DNA from: Bacillota bacterium
Lineage (GTDB): Bacteria; Bacillota; Clostridia; Acetivibrionales; DTU013
DNA: 64,000 bases
Direction: 5' to 3'
Assembly (NCBI GenBank): GCA_023439545.1
Contig: JAEXNT010000043.1
Span: 1 to 64,000, forward strand
The notes beneath the pieces are model-generated. The model was not told the origin of the DNA. It did no database searches and saw only the letters and a program-made list of their open reading frames with translations. The position numbers were made by a program, and so were the translations under genes. How positions within the stretch are numbered: the first letter of the stretch is position 1; every line of letters begins with the position of its first letter. Below are positions 42,199-51,884 of the stretch, piece after piece.

Positions 42199-44637
42199 TT
42201 ACTGAACTTCAGTTTCAGCAAAGAATCCTCTATTTTTACCATCTACATTGAAATCCGAATTTATCGCGAAACTGCCACGCAGACGAATGTCCTTGGAGGA
42301 AGCCCCTACCATGATATCCATATCTCCGGCTTCCACCTTCCATTTCATATCTGAGTCAAGAAAGGAAAACTGGCTTATTTTCATACCGAACGTTACCGTT
42401 TTTTTCTCACCCGGCTCCAGCGAAACACGCTTGAATCCTGCCAATTCCATTACAGGCCGTACCATGCTCGAATATCTATCACATATATATAACTGAACAA
42501 CCTCGTCGCCAGCCGCACCACCGGTGTTTTTAATATCCGCGGAAACTTCCAGCGTGTCGGAGGGTTCGAATTTTTCTTTGTTCAATTTCAGATTGGAATA
42601 TTCGAAGGTCGTATAGGATAATCCATGCCCAAAGTAGTATCTTGGCGTATGCGGCATATCCACATAGCTGTCAAATGCGGTCAAGGTCCCAACATCATAG
42701 CCTGCGCCGTTTTCATGGTTATAAAATACGGGAATTTGTCCTGCATGATACGCAATAGAAACGGGCAGTTTCCCTCCCGGGTTATAATCGCCGAAGATTA
42801 CGGAAGTAATTGCCTTTGCGCCGTATTCAGCCGGGCTCCACGCCTCTATGATGGCATTGATATGACGATCTGCAGCATCACTGGAGATAGGTCTTCCGTC
42901 AAAATGTATGGCAATGGATGGTTTACCGAGTGCAGCCAGTTTCTCGATAAACCTCTCCTGGCATTCCGGAAGGTTTATACTGGCGGAATCGATTCCTTCT
43001 CCTGTTGTGCAGGATGTTCCCCAGCCATATTTCCCGCCAAGAGTCAAAATTACTACATCTGCTTTTGCGGCGGCTTCCAATGCCTCTTCATGCATTGCAT
43101 CGTCATCTCCGGCATAGGAATACCCGTAAGAATACTCGATCTCTGCCTCAGGGCACTCTTCTCTCAACTGTTCCAACAGATTTTTCGATTCCGGGTAGTA
43201 TTTCTTTACTATTTTCTCCATCCTTGGATTCTCTATGGCTACGCTACTCCCTGGATAAGTGGTGCGTTTTTCACCGGCACTTCGATTATCGTCCTCAGCT
43301 TCGGAAACGTTGCCTACATCGACGCCTGCCATAGTATTCGCCGCACCCGCCAGGACTTCTCCCATGCTTATGAAGGAATATCCCCCGAATAAGGTACGCA
43401 CTGAAGTCGCATGATGTCCTATTACAGCAATTTTATTCGCACCCCGTTTCAGGGGAAGAATACCATCGTTTTTCAGGAGCACTACAGATTCCCTGGCTAT
43501 TTTCAGACTGAGTTTTTTATCTTCCGAACGTGAAAATACCTCGGCAATTTTCCCGTGTTCTGCCGGGTATGGATTTTCGAAAAGGCCTAATGCGAATTTG
43601 GCTGTCAGAATACGCATGACTGCACGATTTAATACAGCTTCATCCAGTTCGCCATTTTTGATCAACTCCAAGAGTCCTTCGTTATAGCATTCCTTGGAAG
43701 GTAATTCCACATCCATACCCGCCTCCAATGCCCTCCTTCCGGCTTCCAGCTCATTCCTGCAGGTTTTCTGCCGCTTCATCAATTCAGCAATCGAAGTGTA
43801 ATCCGATATAATAAGTCCGTCAAACCCCATTTCATTTCTCAGCAGGTCGGTCAATATTTTTTTCGAACCCGCAACAGGCTCCCCATTCAGTGCGCTATAG
43901 CAGTTCATCACCGACTTGAGTCCTCCCTGAGTAAAAGCTGCCTGAAACGGTTTGGCGAATATTTCCCTCAATGGTCTGTCAGGTATGTCGCAGGGCGCGG
44001 CGTGAATTCCTCCCTGAGAATTCATATAGCCCAAAAAGTGCTTGGCGGCAGCCATGACACCGTCCGCTAGGTCACCCTCATTCTGCATTCCCCGAACATA
44101 TGCGGTCCCCATTGCCGATGCAAGAGTCGGATCCTCTCCGTAACTCTCCCCCTGGCGTCCGAACCGCGGATCGCGTGATATGTCCAGAACCGGCGCAAAC
44201 GCATGAGTTATCCCTACAGCTTTAATTTGATCGCGTATAATACCGGCCATTTCTTTCTGCTGCTCCGGGTTCCATGTGGAAGCTTGACCGATACCGGACG
44301 GGAAACTGGTTGCCTGTGGCATCAACCCTCCGCAAAGAGCTTCCATATGAAATATTGCCGGAATATGGTGTTCGCTCAGTGCCATTATTTCTTCCTGGAT
44401 ATTTCTAAACAAGCTGGCGATTTTCTCACTTGAATCCATTGTACATGCTATAAGGCAAGAGACCTCACCCACACCGTGCGGATATTCTTCCTTCAGTCTT
44501 TTCTTTGCATATTTGAACAGGTCAAGTCCCTGTATCTGTCCAAGTTTTTCTTCCAAGCTCATATGGGAAAGCAGATCCTCAGCCCGCTTTTCCGGCAGCT
44601 GAGTGGAATCTTCATATTGAAATAATGTTTTTGGCAT
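42199..44637 (-). CDS. Glycoside hydrolase family 3 (beta-glucosidase/beta-xylosidase type)
   Basis: An 812-residue enzyme with no signal peptide, so it should act in the cytoplasm. The N-terminal (beta/alpha)8 domain has FGRQGESYGEDP and the nucleophile Asp in GLIISDYTS. The second alpha/beta sandwich domain follows (VVLKNDGILPLKRG) and a C-terminal fibronectin-III-like domain ends the chain (DEVVQLYICD). It would split oligosaccharides that enter through the Lpl-type importer encoded upstream on the same strand. AAGGAGAT lies before the ATG. Substrate specificity cannot be read from sequence. Confidence 0.93.
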   Translation of the reverse strand: MPKTLFQYEDSTQLPEKRAEDLLSHMSLEEKLGQIQGLDLFKYAKKRLKEEYPHGVGEVSCLIACTMDSSEKIASLFRNIQEEIMALSEHHIPAIFHMEALCGGLMPQATSFPSGIGQASTWNPEQQKEMAGIIRDQIKAVGITHAFAPVLDISRDPRFGRQGESYGEDPTLASAMGTAYVRGMQNEGDLADGVMAAAKHFLGYMNSQGGIHAAPCDIPDRPLREIFAKPFQAAFTQGGLKSVMNCYSALNGEPVAGSKKILTDLLRNEMGFDGLIISDYTSIAELMKRQKTCRNELEAGRRALEAGMDVELPSKECYNEGLLELIKNGELDEAVLNRAVMRILTAKFALGLFENPYPAEHGKIAEVFSRSEDKKLSLKIARESVVLLKNDGILPLKRGANKIAVIGHHATSVRTLFGGYSFISMGEVLAGAANTMAGVDVGNVSEAEDDNRSAGEKRTTYPGSSVAIENPRMEKIVKKYYPESKNLLEQLREECPEAEIEYSYGYSYAGDDDAMHEEALEAAAKADVVILTLGGKYGWGTSCTTGEGIDSASINLPECQERFIEKLAALGKPSIAIHFDGRPISSDAADRHINAIIEAWSPAEYGAKAITSVIFGDYNPGGKLPVSIAYHAGQIPVFYNHENGAGYDVGTLTAFDSYVDMPHTPRYYFGHGLSYTTFEYSNLKLNKEKFEPSDTLEVSADIKNTGGAAGDEVVQLYICDRYSSMVRPVMELAGFKRVSLEPGEKKTVTFGMKISQFSFLDSDMKWKVEAGDMDIMVGASSKDIRLRGSFAINSDFNVDGKNRGFFAETEVQ

Positions 44638-44674
44638 TTGCCTATCTCCTTCAAAAAGTCATATGCTTTTGATC

Positions 44675-45568
44675 TTAACCTTTAACCGCCCCTAAAGATA
44701 TTCCCTTGACAAAGTACTTCTGAACGAAAGGGTATACAATTAAGATCGGAAGTATTCCGATTACTGCAATGGCCATACGTACCGTAGCCTGGGGTATTCC
44801 GTTTGCGATATTGCTCAGATTTATATTGGTATTTGCGTTTTTGGAAAGATATTCAATATTTCTCATCATATTCGTCAGCAGCTGCTGTATACTGAACAAT
44901 TTGGTATTAGTAACATAATACAGGCCATTCATCCAGTCGTTCCAGTACGCAAGTCCGATAAAAAGTCCTATTGTAGCGATAATTGGCTTTGCCATCGGAA
45001 ATACAATTTTCAAAACGATCTGATATTCGCTGGCTCCATCTATGAAAGCCGCTTCGGTTAGCGCCTGAGGTATATTATTCTGCAGATAGCTTCTGATCAG
45101 AATTACATTAAAAGCACCCATTAACAAGCTAGGTATTATAAGTGCAAATATAGTATTTTTTAGATGGAAAAATTGCGTATACATGATATAGGTTGGAACA
45201 AGCCCGCCATTAAAGAGCATGGTAAAGAACAAAAACAATGAAAAGAATCTTTTGCCCGGAAAATGCGGTTTGGACAAAACGTATGCATATAGTATCGACA
45301 TCAGAAGACCAATTGCTGTTCCAGCCGTTGTTACAAGTACTGTTATCATATATGCATTGAAAATCTGTATCCTCTCCCGGTAGATATAGGAATAGGCGTC
45401 CAGGCTCCACTGCCTGGGTATGAATGAATAACCGTATAAGGTAATATCCGTGTTTTTTGTAAATGAAGAGATAATAAGTAACGCAAAAGGTAAAACCGTC
45501 ATCAGGGTTCCGAGCATCATGATAATATTGGAAAGGATCTGGAACCTCCGGTCACTTTTTTGAACCAA
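44675..45568 (-). CDS. Sugar ABC transporter permease (LplC/YtcP-like)
   Basis: A 297-residue CUT1 importer permease with six helices and the EAA motif EAAFIDGASEYQIVLKIVF (about residues 191-209). The chain ends KYFVKGISLGAVKG, typical of the LplC branch. It pairs with the LplB-like permease encoded 12 bp upstream. No ATPase is encoded in the operon, which is normal for systems that share an MsmX-type ATPase. Confidence 0.9.
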   Translation of the reverse strand: MVQKSDRRFQILSNIIMMLGTLMTVLPFALLIISSFTKNTDITLYGYSFIPRQWSLDAYSYIYRERIQIFNAYMITVLVTTAGTAIGLLMSILYAYVLSKPHFPGKRFFSLFLFFTMLFNGGLVPTYIMYTQFFHLKNTIFALIIPSLLMGAFNVILIRSYLQNNIPQALTEAAFIDGASEYQIVLKIVFPMAKPIIATIGLFIGLAYWNDWMNGLYYVTNTKLFSIQQLLTNMMRNIEYLSKNANTNINLSNIANGIPQATVRMAIAVIGILPILIVYPFVQKYFVKGISLGAVKG

Positions 45569-45580
45569 ATGAATCGCCCC

Positions 45581-46495
45581 TTAAAATATAGAATTCTCAC
45601 TGCTGTACCGTTTGGTAATCTGGTTGGCAATAAGTACAAGGATAAATCCGACAAACGACTGATAAACGCCCGCGGCGGAAGACATACCGATATTCCCCAA
45701 CGTCATCAGCCCTCTGTAGACATAAGTATCAATGGTGTTTGTTACATCAATCAGCGCGCCTGAATACATCGGTACCTGGTAAAAGAGACCGAAATCAGAA
45801 TAAAATATTCTTCCTATACTTAAAAGTACCATCGTAATAATTGTCGGTTTGATCATAGGCAAAGTGATATACCATATCTCCTTCATCTTTGAAATACCGT
45901 CCATTGATGCTGCTTCATACATTTCGGAATCAATTCCCAATATGGACGCCAGATAGATAACCGAACTATACCCGGCTCCCTTCCAGCAACTGATAAAAAC
46001 AAGGATAAAAGGCCAGTATTTAGGTTCGTTATACCATGATATTTTACCTAAACGTAAAACGCTCAACACTCCATTTATAAAACCGGTATCCCCGGCAAGA
46101 AACGCATAGGCGAGATAACTTACGATAACCATGGAAATCATGAAAGGAAGCATAATTACCGTTTGGTATATCCGCACACATATTTTATTACGGATTTCAC
46201 TTAGCAGAATCGCAATGGTTACCGAAACAATTAAACCCACAACAATAAATACCATGTTATATCCGATTGTATTTCTTGTAATCCGGAAAGCATCCGGTGT
46301 CGTGAATAAATATTTAAAATTGGCAAAACCGACCCAATCACTTTTTAAAAAACCTTTGGCAAAGTTTACATTTTTAAAGGCAATAATCATGCCGAACATA
46401 GGGATATAGTTATTGACCAGCAGGTACAGGAACCCTGGTATAAGCATGATATAGAGTGGAATATACTTCTTAATTGTTTTCATATGATCAAGCAT
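45581..46495 (-). CDS. Sugar ABC transporter permease (LplB-like)
   Basis: A 304-residue CUT1 permease. The N-terminus YIPLYIMLIPGFLYLLVNNY and the segment GFANFKYLF are characteristic of LplB. The EAA motif reads EMYEAASMDGISKMKEIWYI. The ATG at 46495 has a weak ribosome binding site; an internal ATG at 46483 (MKTIKK) is possible. It is separated from the binding-protein gene by a strong hairpin. Confidence 0.9.
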   Translation of the reverse strand: MLDHMKTIKKYIPLYIMLIPGFLYLLVNNYIPMFGMIIAFKNVNFAKGFLKSDWVGFANFKYLFTTPDAFRITRNTIGYNMVFIVVGLIVSVTIAILLSEIRNKICVRIYQTVIMLPFMISMVIVSYLAYAFLAGDTGFINGVLSVLRLGKISWYNEPKYWPFILVFISCWKGAGYSSVIYLASILGIDSEMYEAASMDGISKMKEIWYITLPMIKPTIITMVLLSIGRIFYSDFGLFYQVPMYSGALIDVTNTIDTYVYRGLMTLGNIGMSSAAGVYQSFVGFILVLIANQITKRYSSENSIF

Positions 46496-46546
46496 CCCAT
46501 AATAATAGATTTTAAGTGCTGGATTGCTAAAAACTGGTTGGGTTTT

Positions 46547-46589
46547 ACGGAAGATACCGCCCTAAAATTGGATGGACGGTATCTTCCGT
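46547..46589 (-). terminator. Perfect hairpin between binding-protein and permease genes
   Basis: ACGGAAGATACCG (46547-46559) and CGGTATCTTCCGT (46577-46589) pair exactly around a 17-base loop. There is no T-run after it on the minus strand. Such intercistronic hairpins protect the upstream mRNA and lower downstream expression, which gives more binding protein than permease. Confidence 0.7.
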
Positions 46590-46651
46590 TGTCATACCTG
46601 CCGATTCATCAGCATAACATAATCTTTACGAATTAATGGATTAATGGATTA

Positions 46652-48241
46652 TTACTTTTGAGCAGCAAGGAAATTGTCAACCTGCTGTTGTCCATCGGAT
46701 ATAATCTTCTGGATTCCTGCATCCTGAAGTTCTTTGTTGAGCGCTGCAACAGATTTTTCGGGATCCGCATATCCGGATTCAATAACTGCCTGGTACTTGC
46801 TGAGAACATTTTTAACTGCCGCAATTTCATTCTGTACATTTGTAGTATCGTATACGAACCCATACAACGGCGATATGGTAGCTTTAGAGTTGAAATCAAG
46901 GTAATCCTGCCAGTGTGACGGAGAATCCGTATCTCTGGTGTAGGAGATGGATGCGTTGCCTGTCAGCCAGGTTTCCATATTCCAGCCTACCGACGTACCG
47001 TCCTTGCCGTCCGGGAATCCGATAATTCCCTTATCCTTGTCCTTTATAACATAGTCTTTCCCTTCGATGCCATACGAGTAGAGATTCTGCACATTTTTGT
47101 CCGAATATAGCATATTGAGGAAAGCTACGGCCTTTTCGGGATTTTTGCATGTCGTCGGAATCATATACTGTGCAAAATTAACATTGGCTGTTGCTGAAAC
47201 GGCATTCGTTATTGGAATTGTCATCATCTGTTTGCCGGAGTTATTTGTTTCCTGGTTGACGATTCCGGGGTGGATTTGTCCTACAAACCCAAATGTGTTG
47301 CCTGCCTTTATCATATCCTGCCTGGTCACGGAATTTGTTGTTACATCCGGAACGAAGTAACCCTTTTTATTCCAATCATAGGCCTTTTTAGCCATATCCA
47401 TGTATTCAAGTGTGGAAAAAATGCTGAGTACCTGTAATTTATCACCCTGATTCTTGTTCACATAGATTCCAACCTTGGAGTCATTTTGAAGAATATCAAA
47501 AATACCGGTATTCAGATACTCGAATGCCCCCGCTGATCCCTCGGGATTCGTTAACAAATTCATGTTCGGGTTCTGTTCACGAACTTTTTTGAGGACATTT
47601 TCCACGTCATCCCATGTTTTGACTGTGCTTGCATCGATGCCCGTCTGATCAAATATATCCTTTCTGCAAACAAGCCCCGCACTATAGGCATACTCATGGA
47701 AGGTAGGCAGTCCATAAAGCTCTCCGTTTACTTTACAGGCATCAAGGTATTTTTCAAACTGGCTGTATGTATCGGAGGCATATTTTTGTACGAGCCCGGT
47801 AATAGCTTGTACCTGGCCGTTCTTCGCAAAAGTGGTGGTGCTGGAAAAAGTGAAGGCAGTATCGGCATTTTCACCGCTGGAAAGTATTAAATTGAGCTGA
47901 TCTGCATAAGAGCCCCATTCAACGATATTGAATTTTATTGTCGCATCGATTTTATCTTTGATGAGATTATTCATGGAGCGTTCTACTTCCGCCAGGTTTG
48001 CTGGGTTCGCGTTCGGTCCCGGCACGTATAAATTCAATTCTACGGGCTTGCCGTCTTTTAGAATCGGATCTGCGTTTACCGCAGTATCGGACCCTCCAAC
48101 TGTTGATGATCCTGAAGCCTCCGGTGATCCCAAGGCACTTGACGAACCGGCACTATCGGATGATGTTCCGCATGCTGCAAAAAGCATTGTAAAGATCAGG
48201 AGAACCGACAATACTGAAACAATTCTAAGTTTCTTCCTCAT
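46652..48241 (-). CDS. Extracellular solute-binding lipoprotein (LplA-like)
   Basis: Start at ATG 48241 after AGGAGGAAAG; the longer frame upstream lacks a site. The 529-residue product has a signal peptide with lipobox LFAAC (Cys near residue 24) and a Ser/Gly-rich linker, followed by a family-1-type binding domain typical of LplA (YVPGPNANPANLAEVERSMN and VAFLNMLYSDKNVQNLYSYG). It should catch an oligosaccharide at the cell surface for the two permeases. It is preceded by its regulators YesM and YesN. Confidence 0.92.
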   Translation of the reverse strand: MRKKLRIVSVLSVLLIFTMLFAACGTSSDSAGSSSALGSPEASGSSTVGGSDTAVNADPILKDGKPVELNLYVPGPNANPANLAEVERSMNNLIKDKIDATIKFNIVEWGSYADQLNLILSSGENADTAFTFSSTTTFAKNGQVQAITGLVQKYASDTYSQFEKYLDACKVNGELYGLPTFHEYAYSAGLVCRKDIFDQTGIDASTVKTWDDVENVLKKVREQNPNMNLLTNPEGSAGAFEYLNTGIFDILQNDSKVGIYVNKNQGDKLQVLSIFSTLEYMDMAKKAYDWNKKGYFVPDVTTNSVTRQDMIKAGNTFGFVGQIHPGIVNQETNNSGKQMMTIPITNAVSATANVNFAQYMIPTTCKNPEKAVAFLNMLYSDKNVQNLYSYGIEGKDYVIKDKDKGIIGFPDGKDGTSVGWNMETWLTGNASISYTRDTDSPSHWQDYLDFNSKATISPLYGFVYDTTNVQNEIAAVKNVLSKYQAVIESGYADPEKSVAALNKELQDAGIQKIISDGQQQVDNFLAAQK

Positions 48242-48373
48242 AACTTTCCTCCTACAATTTTTTATTTCAACAAAAGAAAGATACGGGTGGCGCCATCCTG
48301 AAAAGAATAATAACACTCTTCGCAACTATCGTTCAACAATACAAACGACTGTTTCTATAACAAAACCGACATG

Positions 48374-49201
48374 TCAGGTAAGCTTATCATTACGGTACTC
48401 CAATGGAGTCAACCCCGTGGATTTTTTGAATACTTTGGAAAAGTAGGCCGGAGAATCATATCCAATCCTTGCAGCTATTTCGCCGATGGAAATATTTGAA
48501 TCGATTAGCATTCTTCTAGCCATTGTAATCCTGAAATATTGGATGTATTCAAGCAAGGAATAACCTGTTTCTTTTTTATAGATCCTGTTCAGGTAATCTT
48601 CGTTCAAGTGAACCAGAGATTCAATATCTTTTCTGCTAATGCTTTCGTTATAATGCTGTTCCAAATAATTCTTTACAATATTGACCGCAGTTCCTTCCCT
48701 CGTATTCTTAGTATCCGGTTCCCTCAATCGGGTTACCATGTTATTCATTTTTTCCTCGATCAACTCTTCCGAGTCGATCCTGTTAACCAGATATTCTCCG
48801 TATTGTCTGTATTTCTCCTTAACCGTATCCTTCTCAATTTTAGCAACAGCTTCCCGTACAACTTCTGTAAGATCGGAAAATACAACCGGTTTCAGTAAAA
48901 ACTTATACACACCAAGCGAAATGGCGCTTTGAGCATAATTAAAATCAGGATATCCTGTCAGAATGATATTTAGAATATGCGGGCGCTGCTTTCTGACCCA
49001 TTCCAGAAGATGCAGTCCATTTTCAAGCGGCATTTCAATGTCGCAGATGATCAGGTCTATTGGATTCTGATCTATTATTTTCCTGGCTTCAAAAGCATTA
49101 TAAGCGGAGAATACCTGATCGATTCCTATCGACTTCCAGTCTATAGTCTTTGCCAGAATATTGATAGCCACAACTTCATCATCCACAAGCAATATGTTCA
49201 T
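48374..49201 (-). CDS. YesN-type response regulator (receiver + AraC helix-turn-helix)
   Basis: Start at ATG 49201 after GAGAGAGGG. The 275-residue protein has a receiver domain (NILLVDDEVV; phospho-acceptor Asp in LIICDIEMPLENG; Lys in FLLKPV) and two AraC-type helix-turn-helix motifs, the second with IGEIAARIGYDSPAYFSKVFKKS. It is somewhat short for YesN because the linker is reduced. It should activate the importer/GH3 operon in response to YesM. Confidence 0.93.
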   Translation of the reverse strand: MNILLVDDEVVAINILAKTIDWKSIGIDQVFSAYNAFEARKIIDQNPIDLIICDIEMPLENGLHLLEWVRKQRPHILNIILTGYPDFNYAQSAISLGVYKFLLKPVVFSDLTEVVREAVAKIEKDTVKEKYRQYGEYLVNRIDSEELIEEKMNNMVTRLREPDTKNTREGTAVNIVKNYLEQHYNESISRKDIESLVHLNEDYLNRIYKKETGYSLLEYIQYFRITMARRMLIDSNISIGEIAARIGYDSPAYFSKVFKKSTGLTPLEYRNDKLT

Positions 49202-50885
49202 TTTTCCCTCTCTCTTCCGCATCATTTGCCGGTATCAGTATCCTAACCGTTGTTTTTTCAGTATTGCTCGTAATTAAAACCTGAGCGTCATTTTCGTAAA
49301 TCATCCTGAGCCTCTGCTTTACATTTACTATACCGATATGTTTACCATCTTCAGAAATGTTTTCATCTGCATTCAATTTTGCCAGCATTTCCTCTGAAAA
49401 ACCCAGGCCGTTATCAGTAACGGTTAACACTAATTCATCCTTTTCTTGCCGGATGTCAACATAAACATTGAGGACCGGCACATAGGTCACATTATGCTTA
49501 ATGCTGTTCTCAACAAAAGTCTGCAAAATCAATGGAGGGACCAATTTTTCATTTACGTCTACGGCGGATTCCATATGGAAATTTAGAAATTGGGGATACC
49601 TTATTTTTTGTATTTCAACATAATTTTTTACACAGTCTATTTCCCTGTCCAAAGTTACAAATGTATTTTTGTCGCTTAAGAGATACCTAAAGTAGTTGGA
49701 GGTAAAAATACAAATCCGCTGTATGCTTTTTAAATCGGCTATTTCCGCCAATCCATAAACCAGGTTCAGAATATTGGTATAAAAATGGGGCTGGATCTGT
49801 ACCCTCAAAAAGCTTCTCTGAATTTCCTGCTTCTCTATTTCAGATTCATATACGTCGATTTTCAAGTTGGTAATCTGCTCAGCCATAAAATTGAATGTTT
49901 TATTCAGGGTGTTCATCTCATTGCTGGACAAGTTCTCCTCCAGCCTTACGTCCATTTCGCCTCTGCTGAACTTCTCCATTGCTTTTTTTAATATGTTGAG
50001 AGGATTCAGAACAATTTTCATTTGAACACGTATATTAATCCACACTGCTATGAGTCCGACGATAAAAAGGCCAAGCAGAATTAATACGAACAGGGTCCGG
50101 TCGCTGTATATTGATTTTTCCGAAGCATTGATACCGATTTTGTAGTCAGCCAGCTCCAATCCTTCCAGAAATAATGAAGAGGATGCATTATCAAAGGTCA
50201 TACCGGCATTCAACTGGTATGCAACATTATTGTTTTCGTCAATTAACGCTGCCGCACCGACGATTGACTTGTCCTGAATTAAATTCTCAAGTATGCTCCT
50301 ACATTCAATAGCGGCGCCAACATAGCCTTTCTGTATGTGAAAAATCTTTATGAAATACATCTTCTTTTCAACTTTAAGTAAATACCATTCTCTATTGTAG
50401 CTTATATGATTGTCTTTGATATACTTTTTCAATTCGTTATCAAAATCAATCTGGTCTGCGTAACTGCCTAAATTACTGAATGATTCGATGTAAATATTCC
50501 TGCCGGGTACGTATATAAACGCCCCGAATTGTTTATTAATACGCGCTATCTCGTCAAGCCTTTTTGCGAGTACCACTTTGCTGGTTTCAAAGGCCAGTCC
50601 GTCTTCGGAATAGCAGATATTGTTAAAATTATTATCAGAAGTAGAGCTTGCCAGTGTTATTAGCGAATTATTGATTACATTAAACTTGCCGTCCCAATAC
50701 TCGCTATATAGTTTTAATGAATTCTGATATGTACTTTGGGCCCTTTTTTGGTAAACATCAAGAACAAAAAGATTTGAGATCTCCATAAAGAATATGATTG
50801 CCAATAATGCAGCCAGCATCGATGCCAAAACCTTGACATTCAATGATTTTCTGAAATCAAATTGTTTCAAGCATGGAAATTCCAA
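49179..50885 (-). CDS. YesM-type sensor histidine kinase
   Basis: A 568-residue kinase with an N-terminal helix (about residues 17-35), an extracellular sensor domain, a second helix (about residues 268-288), HAMP (NPLNILKKAMEKFSRGEMDV), and the His-kinase domain of the LytS/YesM type: IQPHFYTNILNLVYGLAEIA carries the phospho-acceptor His, and the ATPase part has DNGLGFSEE and HIGIVNVKQRLRM. It starts at TTG 50885 with GGGGTG upstream and overlaps the yesN-like gene by 23 bp. It probably senses an extracellular saccharide. Confidence 0.93.
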   Translation of the reverse strand: MEFPCLKQFDFRKSLNVKVLASMLAALLAIIFFMEISNLFVLDVYQKRAQSTYQNSLKLYSEYWDGKFNVINNSLITLASSTSDNNFNNICYSEDGLAFETSKVVLAKRLDEIARINKQFGAFIYVPGRNIYIESFSNLGSYADQIDFDNELKKYIKDNHISYNREWYLLKVEKKMYFIKIFHIQKGYVGAAIECRSILENLIQDKSIVGAAALIDENNNVAYQLNAGMTFDNASSSLFLEGLELADYKIGINASEKSIYSDRTLFVLILLGLFIVGLIAVWINIRVQMKIVLNPLNILKKAMEKFSRGEMDVRLEENLSSNEMNTLNKTFNFMAEQITNLKIDVYESEIEKQEIQRSFLRVQIQPHFYTNILNLVYGLAEIADLKSIQRICIFTSNYFRYLLSDKNTFVTLDREIDCVKNYVEIQKIRYPQFLNFHMESAVDVNEKLVPPLILQTFVENSIKHNVTYVPVLNVYVDIRQEKDELVLTVTDNGLGFSEEMLAKLNADENISEDGKHIGIVNVKQRLRMIYENDAQVLITSNTEKTTVRILIPANDAEERGKNEHIACG

Positions 50886-50997
50886 AGATAATCACACCCC
50901 TATATGCAGATTAACGCTGCAGCTCCGGCGCCTGTTTCCCGAATCGCATTTTTCATTATAGCACACAACTAAGTTCTGCGGTCAACATGCCGACATT

Positions 50998-51103
50998 GGT
51001 TTTATCCATACTGGTGCAGTATATCTGGAACATTCCATGCGAGATGAAAATGCTTGGAGGAGGGGAAAATGGACTTCTTAGGAAAGGCCTTGAGGGCGTC
51101 CAT
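50998..51103 (+). pseudogene. asnB-like remnant, internal segment
   Basis: This segment matches 41744-41843 of the intact asnB gene. The six-frame reading gives QYIWNIPCEMKMLGG and GLLRKGLEGV, against QYVWNIPWEMKMLGG and GLLRKALEGV in AsnB. Only about 100 bp are clearly alignable. The upstream part of the gene is absent, and the match stops close to the 3' end of the ABC permease gene. It is a piece of a second asnB-type gene, not a working gene. Confidence 0.88.
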
Positions 51104-51128
51104 GAGGTACAGCCCTCGCCTCATGCTT

Positions 51129-51884
51129 TCATATCCTGCGTCGATACGCCTTCATCGCGAACAGGTAAGCTACAGCCATTATGCCGACACACCACGCGAT
51201 GGCTATCCAGATATCGTTTCCGACAGGTTCGGAGTTCAGCAGCGAGCGAATCGCCTCAACGATTGACGTTACAGGCTGATTCTCAGCGAATACGCGGACG
51301 CCTTTCGGCATCGTTTCGGTCGGCACAAAAGCTGAACTGAGAAAGGGCAGGAAGATCAGCGGATATGAGAACGAGGATGCGCCCTCCATAGATTTTGCCG
51401 TGAGCCCCGGAATGACTGCGATCCATGTCAGCGCGAGCGTGAATAGTAAGAGTATTCCCGCTGCCGCGAGCCAGTTAAGTATTCCCGCGCTTGAACGGAA
51501 GCCCATAATAAGTGCAACGAGGAAAATAATAACGACAGTAAGCATGTTGGACACGAGAGAGGTCAGCACATGACTCCACAGCATCGATGAGCGGCTGATA
51601 GGCATGGAATTGAACCGTGAGAAAAGCCCTTTCTGCATATCCATAAACAGCCGGAAGGCGGTGTACGCTATGCCGGACGCGATAGCCATCAACAGTATGC
51701 CCGGCAGTTGATAATTAATGTAATTCACATCAGCGCTCATACTCGTTTTTACCGCGCCGCCGAATACATAGACAAACATAAGCATCATTGCAATCGGCGT
51801 CAGCGCGACCGTGATAATAGTGTCCGGGCTGCGCAGTATGTGCTTCATTAAGCGCCCGGTCAGTACGCCTGTATTGTTATTCAT
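51129..51884 (-). CDS. ABC-2 drug-exporter permease (DrrB-like)
   Basis: A 251-residue protein with six helices and the ABC-2 motif FSYPLIFLPFLSSAFVPTE (about residues 174-192), typical of daunorubicin-type DrrB permeases. The start at 51884 overlaps the ATPase stop by 4 bases. The base composition (many GCG, CGC codons) differs from neighbouring genes, which fits a transferred cassette. It ends a few bases from the asnB-like remnant. Confidence 0.9.
   Translation of the reverse strand: MNNNTGVLTGRLMKHILRSPDTIITVALTPIAMMLMFVYVFGGAVKTSMSADVNYINYQLPGILLMAIASGIAYTAFRLFMDMQKGLFSRFNSMPISRSSMLWSHVLTSLVSNMLTVVIIFLVALIMGFRSSAGILNWLAAAGILLLFTLALTWIAVIPGLTAKSMEGASSFSYPLIFLPFLSSAFVPTETMPKGVRVFAENQPVTSIVEAIRSLLNSEPVGNDIWIAIAWCVGIMAVAYLFAMKAYRRRI

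Noticed and set aside
42625..43392. Plus-strand 255-codon frame inside the GH3 gene
   Set aside because: Antisense shadow; the GH3 frame carries catalytic motifs throughout.
50987..51340. 117-codon plus-strand frame as a real gene
   Set aside because: Its first part is an asnB fragment and the remainder is antisense to the ABC permease.
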